Made by a program: the position numbers and the translations under genes. This document shows, piece after piece, positions 54,501 through 64,000 of a stretch of DNA of 64,000 nt. The notes below the pieces were generated by a model. The model searched no databases and was not told the DNA's origin. It worked only from the letters and a program-made list of their open reading frames with translations. Position 1 is the first letter of the stretch. Each line of letters starts with the position of its first letter. Origin of the DNA: Balanoglossus misakiensis (lineage: Eukaryota; Hemichordata); contig CM082588.2 of assembly GCA_040954595.2 (NCBI GenBank), positions 4,216,001 through 4,280,000 on the forward strand. The letters are read 5' to 3'.

Positions 54501-56616
54501 TTTGCGTTAACTCTGCTGTTGCCATGGTTTCTAATATAGGTACAACCAGTCGACTTGACGGCCGTCAGCGACTTGAAATCGCGACTCGGCCACTGCGCCG
54601 ACTTGATCGCCTCGAGCCCGATCCTGCACCTGTCGCACACCAGCAAGAAAGAATTCTCCAAGCCGGTCACCATCACCATACCGTTGCCGCCGAACCCGAC
54701 CAAGGAGAAGAAGCAACAAGCGAGGCCCTCCACGGCGGCGAAGGACGTCTTCTCTCGGCCGGCCAGCGGGTTCGTTATCCGTCCGAGGAGCGCAAAGCTG
54801 TTCGGCTCCGACCACTCCGATGACGTCATTCACGTTCTCAGTCGCAACGTCGGCGCAAACGCACACTGGATAGTGATGGACGTACGGGTTAAGCAAGTCA
54901 GGAAGGATGTCGTCAGCTTTGACATCATGAAACCAGTCGACAGGTAATTATTGGGAAAAATTTCCTCCAGAAACTAATGTAATTTCGCAAAATGTTTAAA
55001 TTCATCAACATATCCGATCCGATTCTCTTTCAGAATTGTAGCCGTGCGCTATGCATCGCAATCGACGTACCCGGCCGAGCAGATGGTACAATCGTTAGAG
55101 GATTCCTTGCTGTTGAAGTACGCGTGCGTCATCCTTCACCACAAAACCGAAGACCCCGAGCAAGTGGTTGTTCAAATCGTTAAAAGTCGATATCTGGACA
55201 GCACACAACGGAAATTGATGGACAAGGGATACGAAGCCCCTCCCGAACCAAGTCAGGATATTCCCATGTCAGAAGGACAAAATGTTAGAATTAAGTGAGT
55301 GTGATTGTCTCTGTTAGAAATTCTCTGTCTGTCTGCCTTTATGCCAATCTCTGTATGTGTCTCTGTCTCTCTGCCATTTTCTGTCTCCCTCTCTGTCTTG
55401 AGCTCTGTCTCTCTCCCCACCACTCTCGTTCCTCTCTTGTCTATCGTCTCTCTCTCTCTCGTGATTACGAGTCAAACTGACGATTTGGTATCAACACCAA
55501 GTATACCACTTTTCTCAATGCTCTTTCTCATCCACCATTCGAACTATTGGTTTCTAAAAACCACACCGTTTCGCAAATGTACAGCGGTATAACCTTCGAT
55601 ACTCCCTCTCGCTTCTTCCCAGGTTCACTGGCAACATAGAAGTCATTGGAGATTCCGATCTCTCCGTCAATTTTCACGCACAGCGTAGAAACATCTTAGA
55701 GTTCAGCATCAAGGAGGCAAATAAGTACGGCAACTACAGCCAGCCCTTCTACCGCGGCGTGGCGGAGTTCTACGGGAGACCCCGGGTGACGCTGGAAGAC
55801 AAAGGGACGGACCCGTTCGAGGTCGACAAGGAGGCCAAGGAAACGAAAAAAGATGGAAAGGACACAAAGAAGGCCAGGGAAGCCAGGGAACAGAAGGAGA
55901 AGGAAACGAAGGAAAAAGCGACTCGTGATTTACTGTGTAAATTGCCAGTTGTCTTACCAAAGGTTAGTATTGAGCTTAATTTGGTTTAAGTCCTACGAAT
56001 TATGATAAATCAAGATATGGATAATGGGCATTTTACAATACAAATACATTTATCAGCTTACAATACTGCACTGTATTACAACGTGCTTTCGTTTTTCAGG
56101 GCGAACCCGAACCATTGAGACCTCCAAGTCGGTACCGTGCCACAGCGTTAGAAGCTGAAGGTTTGTAAAACCCTCTCAGTAGAATTTCAACCATTTTCCC
56201 TGACAGTGCAGCCACCGTGGCTAAAACGAATAGAATGGTTCATGGAAACAAGTTGATTGAATTTCCCAACGCCAGTATCTGAGCCACAGCCGATAGTGTG
56301 TATGATGTAAAAATTATTCCATTTCGTTTCAGACCCTTCCGTGAGTAACGAAAGTCTCCGATGGGTAGCCTCAGAACTGGGCCACGAGTGGGAATCGTTG
56401 GCTGCCTACTTAGGAATCAAGCGCAGTCGTCTTCAAAGCATCTTGAGAAACAACCCGAATGACACGCAACAACAGAGCTTCGACGCCCTGATAACGTGGA
56501 GGAGCTCCCTACCGAGATCTTACAACAAAGTCCCTAAACTGACGCGTGCTCTGACGCGCTGTGGTCGGTATGACATTGCCGAGGAACTGGTCTCCAGAAG
56601 CAAAGACCGGTTGTGA
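45547..56616 (+). CDS. DTHD1: DTHD1-like protein with ZU5-type and death domains, 1015 aa
   Basis: Coding exons: 45547-46039, 52805-53495, 53654-53990, 54143-54319, 54540-54943, 55034-55294, 55623-55962, 56100-56160, 56333-56616. All phases fit and give 1015 residues. Residues 1-65 are acidic and Ser-rich. About 70-160 is a predicted coiled coil (TETLSQLSDKIRTQ, then RNITDIRQVMTDLK). Exon 2 adds an Ala/Glu helix and a long Glu/Ser-rich stretch. From about 395 to 790 come ZU5-like beta-rich segments (SLAIPYVSS; then ITIPLPPNPT). A Lys/Glu-rich linker follows. The last about 95 residues are a death domain (ELGHEWESLAAYLGI, WRSSLP). Order and content match DTHD1, which is longer here through its N-terminus. 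Function is little known; a cytoplasmic adaptor role is inferred. Intron 1 holds the foldback element. AATAAA is at 56793. Confidence 0.78.
46040..47418. other. Left part of DTHD1-like intron 1
   Basis: Intronic DNA without a coding signal. The frame that runs on past 46039 into this region is intron read-through. Confidence 0.6.
47509..48744 (+). repeat. Left arm array: 21-bp units, then 42-bp higher-order units
   Basis: From 47509 to about 48039 the unit is CGTTATAAGGTGATGGGCAT(A), 21 bp, with variants. From about 48040 to 48744 two different 21-bp units alternate as a 42-bp dimer, about 17 copies. As 21 and 42 are multiples of 3, long open frames appear here in several frames and are not genes. 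Confidence 0.95.
48794..48876. repeat. 83-bp segment present only in the left inner arm of the foldback element
   Basis: The inner arm sequences match on both sides of this point but the right arm lacks these 83 bp. The segment ends with a near duplicate of the CCTCATCCTCATAT motif that follows, so slippage or deletion between the repeats is possible. Confidence 0.6.
49385..50096 (-). repeat. Right arm array: inverted 42-bp and 21-bp units
   Basis: The same units as in the left arm but in reverse orientation. There are irregular 21-bp variants near 49420-49500, about thirteen to sixteen 42-bp dimers to about 50045, then two or three simple 21-bp units. The simple-unit zone is far shorter than on the left. 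Confidence 0.95.
50165..52804. other. Right part of DTHD1-like intron 1
   Basis: Intronic DNA. I find no supported exon on either strand. Open frames up to 115 codons occur but lack similarity and splice context. Confidence 0.5.
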
Positions 56617-58198
56617 TTTAACAGGAAGTGACGTCAGCCGTTTGCCACGTTGTCGGCGTTGAGACCAGCGGCGCGACGACAAGAGTACAAGTAAACTTTG
56701 CCATGTGACAAAACAAGACACAAGCAAACTATTTCACCAATTGACGGAACAGCGGCTACTTTGTCCTACGATTAATCACTCATAAACAACTCAATAAAAG
56801 GACACGCCCGGACAATCTGTACATATGCGAAAAATTAATACACAACTAATGTGGATTATATATTTTTATGGTGGATTAATCATTTCTTGAATAATTAACG
56901 GTTGAAAGTAAAGTTCACCAAAATATTTTACTTAAAGTGACGTGATTTCACAACTCAACAAAATTTAAAATTTGATGGATATAAGTATTTGTTCATAAGA
57001 GTAGAAAATACTGCAACGAATTACTTTTTCTGATAAAGTTAAAGTTAAAATTCTCACTTTGACAATAAATCATATTTGAAGCAAATGCTCATATTTGAAC
57101 TCAACTTAGACAATCACGATATTACTTATCAACGTTATTTTAGATTCTGTTGAACCGAGTATATTAGTCATGAAGGGTTTTCTTAGGGTAAGCATTACCA
57201 ACCTCAAACATATTTTGACCTGGAAAACTACTCCACGTGCAGATTAGCGACAAATCAAATAATTTTCTGTGTAAAGCACAGTGTCTTCCATTCAAAAAGT
57301 ACAACATTGCATTCTTCCTTGAGATGTGTTTTTTTTTGTAGACTTTGTTCTGTGTATTTCTCGTCACATTGACGGACAGAGAGATGAGGGGTGAGATGAC
57401 TGTTTGATATGCCATCTTGGTTCAACAACTCTACATGAACCAGCGCTATATTCAAAAGCGACACGTAGCATTTACAACTCCAAGTATAATTTTACCTGAA
57501 CAACTCCATGTGCAAGAGAGTTGTAGTAGCGACGACTGCAATCATTTCTATACAACTTTGTCTTTTATCCTCAAAGTACAACACTGCTCTATTCCATGAG
57601 AAATGGAATTCATGAGTGACCGAAAAAATTATGTTTGTGTGCCAGTCTTATCAATTTCCGTCCTAAAACTGAAAGCACATTCGTAAAACAATCAGACAAT
57701 TGTAAATGACAGCGCCGATCAAGCATGAAAAGTAAAGATGTATTGATTTGTAATTTTCAGTTTTGTTTTGTGACTACTGTGATTAAATATGTATAATATG
57801 TAACAGTATTTATCCACGCTCTCTGCTGTCTGGAGTAAATTCGGACTACCTAAGCTCGTGCACGAGTATTAACGCATCACTTGAGCAATAATGCGATCGA
57901 ACAGTAACTAACAAACAAAGAAAAACAAACGCTCTGCCTGAAAGCTATCGTTGGTGGCGTTATATTTGCTATCGACGGCTATTTGAAAAAACAACATGAA
58001 GGATATGTTCAACCGAGTTAAAACACCGTGCATTGGATGCCAATACAGTATAAAGTTCCTTGCAAAAGTAGAAATTTCTAATGCGTCGTGTTTATCGAAG
58101 AAGAAAAACAAGCATAATTCGAACTGTTACTGGTAACCTAGGGGGTTTACACCAGTACAACTTTTTTGGTACTGACTTAGAGGGTTCCAAAATACACA
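56617..58198. other. DTHD1-like 3' UTR and intergenic DNA before PDE10A
   Basis: AATAAA at 56793-56798 closes the DTHD1-like transcript. The remainder is AT-rich, with no coding exon seen on either strand. The PDE10A promoter should lie at the right end of this stretch or further upstream. Confidence 0.5.
56793..56798 (+). promoter_or_regulatory. Poly(A) signal of the DTHD1-like gene
   Basis: AATAAA 177 bp past the stop codon. Confidence 0.6.
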
Positions 58199-61100
58199 AT
58201 GTCTTCCGGACGGAGGCAAGTTTCCAGTCGCCGTCTTCTTCCATTGCCCGGGAATGCTTGTCAGGCAGTTTTTACAAAAGCAACTGGGTCTCAGTCATCT
58301 TTGGCAGGTAGGTATTTGTTTCATTTTCCCGTGAGTTCATCCGTTGTAGATCTAAATGTCGAAAGACATGCATAGAACGCCGGCCGGTGCGCGCGACGCC
58401 AAGACTATGGAACCGCTGGCAGAACGCAGAACAATAATGTTCATGAAAAGTTGATGTACTTGTGATAACTGCGAGCAAACAACGTCAAATTTCAACAGTT
58501 GCACATTAAAAGAGTATCCGAAGCAGTCCGTAAGATTTGACAGGGCGGACACGTTTACAAAGACAACTTTTTTGCCAGTATGTTTACACGATTTGCTGGC
58601 CACCCAAGTACCGTCATGTCAGCGTCTCAGATAGAAGATAGATAGAAGGCTGTCGTTGATCGTGATTTTCTTATTGACTGCACCCGTGTTACAGGGATCA
58701 GCAACCTTACACCAGAGACTGTGAAGGCCTACATGTACAGCAATAGTTGGATTGTTGGAGAATACCTGAATGAAATAAAGGCCGATGGAGTTGATGATAG
58801 CAGTGGCATTGACACTGATACAGGCGAGTGAAATGAATCTAGGACAGGTTACCACTGGACATTTTACTACCAAAAAATGACCATGCGTGGACTGTCCAAT
58901 TTGCAGACTGGATCTTTGGGGGCTTGCAACTTAGTTCTATGCACTGGCCTCTCAATTTGCTTGATTTCTTTTCATGTTAACTAATGACCTTCGTAATGAC
59001 TTCTTGTTACAGAGCATGATTACCATGGTCAGAAATCGTTGTCAGGAACCACCACAGTATGTATTCCCTTGCTTCTCAGTGATACAATTGATTGATACAT
59101 TTAATCTCCTGATATATCTTAGAACTCTCAGTTGAAGCGCCTTGGAATGGCCATGACTGTGACCTGTAAACTTAGATTGTTGATTGGTGTTTTTTTTAAT
59201 CAAATCATTGTTTTGTTAGTCATCAACCAAAGTTGAGAAGTCTTTAAATGATTTAGCGAAAGATTTGGAAGACCATGACAGACAGGCGGAAGTTTTCTAT
59301 CAGTTAGCTCAGGCACTTAAACTTGGTAGGTCAGCAAAAAGAGTCTATTTTTAACTTTTACTTTTTTTAAATCAATGTGGAATTCATATAGTGATTTAAA
59401 CTTTAAAATGTTGTATGACTTTGAAAAAAAAATGTTTTGAATCTTCTGACAGCTTCCAATGCTGATGATGTGTCTTTGTATATTGTGGATGGGAGATTGG
59501 TGAGTATTGAACCATTACACCAACATCATTCGTAATTTGTAGATGACCATGGAATCATTTGCTGACTAATAGTAATACTAAACTTTCAGGACATTCAGAA
59601 ACGAATGTATGAATTTCATGGTATATGTCATTATATGTAATTCAGTGAAGATGGAATAGAGATATTACTCAAATATATCATATATTTGTTGTTTTTTTAC
59701 ATTCCAGGATTTATATCTCTGCAATGTAGGCCCTGAAGAGTAAGCATTGCATTTTCTTGATCTTAGTAACAATGATTTCATGAAGGAAATACATACATTG
59801 TTAGACTCAGAAAAATCAGATCAACTTGGTTTGGGGCGCAGGGGTTTTGCATGAAAGTGATCTATTGCATGTGGTGAAATGCTCTCTCCTCATCTAAACA
59901 TTCTTTTCAGTATTGGACTGATTTTGAGCCGACCAATCAAGAGTGGGCTTACAGTATCAGCTTATGTTGGACGGACTAGAAAACCGCTGTTTGTACAAGA
60001 CATTCTGGGTGTAGGTATTATGTCATCAGTAATTTAAAAATACTTTTGAAACCTTTTCCTGTTGTAGCTAACATTTCAGTCACACTCCTCATGATTTGAT
60101 AATGGCAAAGTAAAGAGCATCCATTTCATCCGTCTTCTTGTTTACGTTCTTTTTTCTTCTTCTCTGGACAGGATGAAAGATTTCCAGAAGGTACTGGAAT
60201 TGTTGACAGCAAAGCCCAATCTGTTGTCTGTGTTCCTATCTTACAGTCCAATGGTTCTGTCAATGGTGAGTTGATGATGTGTGTCAGTAGAGGGGGGTTC
60301 AAGTAATGAAAACATGTCTAGTCAATTCTTAGGAAATTGAAATGATTGACAAGATGGACAAAACAGGGATGCTGCCTACAGTGTACTCGCATCTTTATGA
60401 TGCAACATTTCAAAATGTTTCTGCTTTCTTAAAAATCTTTTTTTTTACTCGATAGGAATTATTGAATTGACTCGTAACTATGGCAGCAAGCCTTTCGCCA
60501 AGGAGACGCTAAATGTGAGTTCTTCATAATTATCATCTTTGCATTTTTTTAGTTGTCATCTTCCGCGTAAGCCCTTCAGAACTAACCCTCCACTGGAATA
60601 GAAATGGAATGTCTAAACCGGACAGATGATTTTCACGTACACAATATCAATTCATGTAATACTCATGGGCACCTGTAATTTTCCTCATCATTTCAGATGG
60701 TTTGTACATTCCTGAGATGGTCTGGTGTTGCTATCGAGAAAGTCCAGGTAAGATCTTGGTCATCTTTCAAGCAACAAGTTGTGTTTGTGTTCTGAATTGT
60801 ACAGGGTCAACCATATATGAGGAAAAATATTAGGAAGAAATAATTTCATCAAGTCAGGATTTTTGCCCGGCAGATGTTGTTTTTATCATTTTGTGGTTTC
60901 TTTGTAAACTAACTTTTCTTAGGTCTGTAAAGGTTTAATGAAGCAAAGAGAACTCAATGATTTCTTACTGGAGGTATCAAGGTGAGTGACACATACACAC
61001 AAACCTGTATATGCCTATATTAGGTGTCCATACAGATATTGAGATAGTGTATGTTGGGAACAACAGTTTTTGGCGTGGAATTGTGACGTATGATGCCATA

Positions 61101-62826
61101 CCAACAAAAGACCAGGATGTTAGGTCACCCAGGGCTCATGAAATGTTCTTTTCCTGTGACAGAGTTATCTTTGATGACATCATTGCAATGGATACGTTGA
61201 TAGAACATATTATGGTAAGTGTCATAGCAGTCATTATTGATTACTTAGAAGTCAAATAAATCCTTGTAGTACATATGAACCTGAGTAAGAATTTATGAAA
61301 TGAATCTAACCTTTGACCATTCTATACTTCTCAACCAGACATTTGCCAAGAACCTGGTCAATGCTGACCGGTGCGCCTTGTTCCTGATTGATGAAGAACG
61401 CAAAGAGCTTTATGCGGAGATGTTTGATGAAGGCAAAGATCAAGACGGATTGCCAGCGTTCAGCAAGAAGAAGCGAATCCGGTTTTCAGTCCAAAAGGGA
61501 CTTGCAGGCCATGTGGCCAGGACAGGGGAAGTACTCAACATTCCCAACGCATATGCTGATCCGAGGTTTAACAGGTATTGTGTCTTGTTAATTAAGAGTT
61601 CAACAGAGAATATTTCAAGCAAGCAAAAGAGGTAGAGTAGGAGATGGACTGTAGTTTTACATTATACACATGTACAGTCTGTCTATGCTAAAGTTTGGAC
61701 ATAACCAAATATGCATGGTCCTACTGTACTCAGCACTGTTTGCAATCGTGAATAGTGAAACCAGAATCTGATCATTACTTCATGATTTCTTGGATCTGGG
61801 AGTTGAGTTTGCTCACCTCTTGGAGCCCACACCTCCTTCCTAACTTTGTTCTTCCTGTTTCGTGTAATTAAAATGAATAATTAAAATGAATCTTTCGATG
61901 CCAGGGAGGTTGACAAGCGGACAGGATACACAACACAGAGTCTACTCTGCATGCCTATTGTCAGTAGGGGTGTGGTCATTGGTGTGGTGCAGATGGTGAA
62001 TAAGAGAGATGGACCGGCATTTACATTTGCAGGTAAACGCCACACATCACTCCTTTGTGTATCAATCCCAGGTGTCAGAATGCTTAATATTATAATTATG
62101 CACAGTGTGTCTATTGTTCAGTTCATTATTGACAAAAGTGATTCACTCCATCTCTTTTATATGAGAAACATGACGGCTATAATCTAAACATAAGAGTGAC
62201 GTCAGTTTTAAAATTGTGAATTTTTCTCTCCTTTTTTCTGTAGATGAATGTAATTTCCGCATGTTTGCTGTCTACTGTGCCATTGCTTTGCACTATTCAA
62301 AGGTAAGATCATGGTTTCGTGATTTCAGATATTAAAGCAACATTGTCTTTATAGTGTGAACATTTACTGGTAGATGTCACATGCAGAACGGGGCAGGCCC
62401 ATTCTTAAACCCCTTCACCTCAATGGTTTGGTCCAAAACCATTGTTTTCTATTGTAATTTGTGACTCTAAAGAGGGCAATGGGGGTGACAGTGTTAAATA
62501 AATTCTCTCAGAACAAAGTGATGGAACAAATATACAGGAAGTACATGTTCATTTTTAAATCATAATTTCCTTTCTTTTTCTTTCGCAAGCTTTATGGTGC
62601 AATCAAACACTCCGAAAGTTTGTTGAAAATTGCTCTGGAAAAGTTGTCATATCACAGTGTTGCTATGGAAAATGAAGTCATGTGGTTGATGAACAACACC
62701 GCTGTTAAGGAGCCGGCCATGTTTCAGAGGTACTTAGAATTTTAATCTGTAAACTGATCGAGCCCCCTGATTTCTGTTGTCTGTGATATACATCTCTCTC
62801 TCTTTCTCTCTCTCTCTGTCTGTCTG

Positions 62827-62880
<54 letters not shown>

Positions 62881-63900
62881 GATGTATTTTTTCCATATTT
62901 TTCAGCTTTGATTTGAATTACATGTCACTCAGCAGTAACCACCTGTGTCAGTTGTTTATCTTCATGGTTCATCAGTTGTTTGGTGAAGATAGGTGAGTAT
63001 AGACAGGCAGACACATACAGATAGGGAGATTGTGTGTATGCGAGTATCTCAAATGTATGTATGTATGTATGTCAGTCATCAGGTAGGAAGGTATCTATGT
63101 GTGTTTTGTTTATGTTGGCTTTATTCTAAAGTTATTCTTGTTTTTGTCTTGACTTTGTTTAATTTCATCATTGTTATTTGGTATATTGTATTTGCCTGAT
63201 TTAAAAAAAGCATTTTTGAATTTCTGATACACAGCTTTGAGAGATCACGACTGGTGCGATTTACACTGACTGTGAGGAAGAACTACCGCAAAGTGCCTTA
63301 TCACAACTGGTGGCATGCATTCAACGTGGCTCACTGTATGTACAAGATCCTTCAGGGCGATCCAGACCTGTTTACAGAACTTGAGGTAAACAAATGACAA
63401 CATAAACAAATAATAACTTGAATATTGTTCCTATGGAAGGTATCTGACTTTTTACTTTGTTGTATTTTTTTTATGAGCATGCGCTCGAAATAAAGATTAA
63501 TAATAATAATATAAGACATTTATTTTGGCTATAAATCGAGTACTAGTTGCCAGAAATTTGGAAATGGTTAGATTTTATGAGATACAAATAACCTATCCTA
63601 ATAATGACACACATGCATAAAATCCAATAGCACGCTGCCATAGCACCAGGCTTTACAATGTATAAAATTACATTTACTCTTTCCAATATTTAGAGGCAAG
63701 CATTGATCATATCGTGTATCTGTCACGACGTGGATCACCATGGATACACGAACCAGTTCATGGAGAAGTACGAGACACCGCTGGCGTCTCTTTACTCCAC
63801 TTCGATCATGGAACAACACCACTTCAATCAGACCGTGACGATACTTCAACAAGATGGACACAACATCTTTGATCATCTCACTTCCAGTGCCTATAAACAG
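58199..63900 (+). CDS. PDE10A: PDE10A-type cyclic nucleotide phosphodiesterase, 5' part (630 residues), runs off the window
   Basis: Coding exons: 58199-58307, 58695-58823, 59013-59056, 59220-59325, 59453-59499, 59708-59739, 59911-60010, 60172-60265, 60456-60514, 60697-60747, 60923-60981, 61163-61214, 61339-61574, 61905-62032, 62244-62302, 62590-62729, 62906-62992, 63235-63385, 63694-63900. All phases agree. Two GAF domains (roughly residues 90-265 and 280-430) precede the start of the catalytic domain. GAF-B has the family segments [27 protein letters not shown] and GVVQMVNK. The catalytic part shows [17 protein letters not shown] and the metal-binding [11 protein letters not shown]. The N-terminal [10 protein letters not shown] matches PDE10A. 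It hydrolyses cAMP and cGMP. The first exon (Met at 58199) is the least certain; vertebrate PDE10A uses several first exons. The last part of the catalytic domain lies beyond the right edge. Confidence 0.92.
62405..62497. mobile_element. Family A MITE copy in a PDE10A intron
   Basis: TTAA at both ends (62405-62408 and 62494-62497) and the same 93-bp length and internal order as the copy at 8276-8368, including ATGGTTTGGTCC and CCATTGTTTTCTAT. Confidence 0.75.
62791..62881. repeat. (TC)n/(TCTG)n microsatellite
   Basis: Pyrimidine dinucleotide repeat in a PDE10A intron. Confidence 0.95.
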
Positions 63901-64000
63901 GTAAGCGAGATCATGTATGCAGATGTTATCACATGCCAGTCACAATAACTGAGGTTTGACCATGAGGAATCTCTGATGATTCAAATTTTCAATATTCTCG

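Noticed and set aside
61011-61259. 82-codon open frame on the plus strand
   Set aside because: It merges intron with the PDE10A exon 61163-61214; the splice sites and homology define the real exon.

Overview
The window is animal nuclear DNA. Genes are split by many short GT-AG introns, intergenic DNA is AT-rich and full of small transposons and satellites, and every gene I recognise is a metazoan family. The gene set (an MMS22L orthologue, CDK8/19, PDE10A, a DTHD1-type ZU5/death-domain protein, a multigene secreted tectonin-propeller family) fits an invertebrate deuterostome such as a hemichordate or amphioxus. The species cannot be fixed from the sequence alone.

Layout, left to right. Minus strand: a BDH1-like short-chain dehydrogenase (1.7-3.5 kb) and a single-exon rhodopsin-class GPCR (4.2-5.4 kb). 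A non-LTR retrotransposon tail lies near 6.1 kb. MMS22L follows on the minus strand (6.8-21.1 kb, 35 coding exons, 1242 codons, all splice phases consistent). It is head-to-head with CDK8/19 on the plus strand (21.9-26.2 kb, 12 coding exons), and the two probably share a bidirectional promoter. From 28.1 to 42 kb there are six tandem plus-strand genes for secreted five-bladed tectonin-type beta-propellers, all with the same exon plan. From 45.5 to 56.6 kb is a DTHD1-like gene. Its 6.8-kb first intron holds a 2.7-kb foldback element made of two inverted arrays of 21/42-bp repeats. From 58.2 kb to the right edge is the 5' part of a PDE10A gene (19 exons, 630 residues, running off the window).

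How the genes relate. MMS22L (replication-fork repair with TONSL) and CDK8/19 (Mediator kinase module) are housekeeping nuclear genes. The six tectonin genes form a young local family. Each has a TATA-like box, a 16-codon signal-peptide exon, one large GC-rich propeller exon, a short exon encoding the C-terminus and stop, and an intron just after the stop codon. The middle propeller segments of neighbouring copies are almost identical while their flanks are not, which suggests gene conversion. By family analogy these are candidate carbohydrate-binding defence or egg lectins, but that function is inferred.

The most unusual structures are the foldback element (47,423-50,160), the six-gene tectonin array, a 1.18-kb element with perfect 32-bp inverted ends and a 7-bp target duplication (42,975-44,155), two TTAA-flanked MITE families, a 66-bp palindrome with a 9-bp duplication inside a CDK8 intron, and 127-bp and 62-bp tandem repeats.
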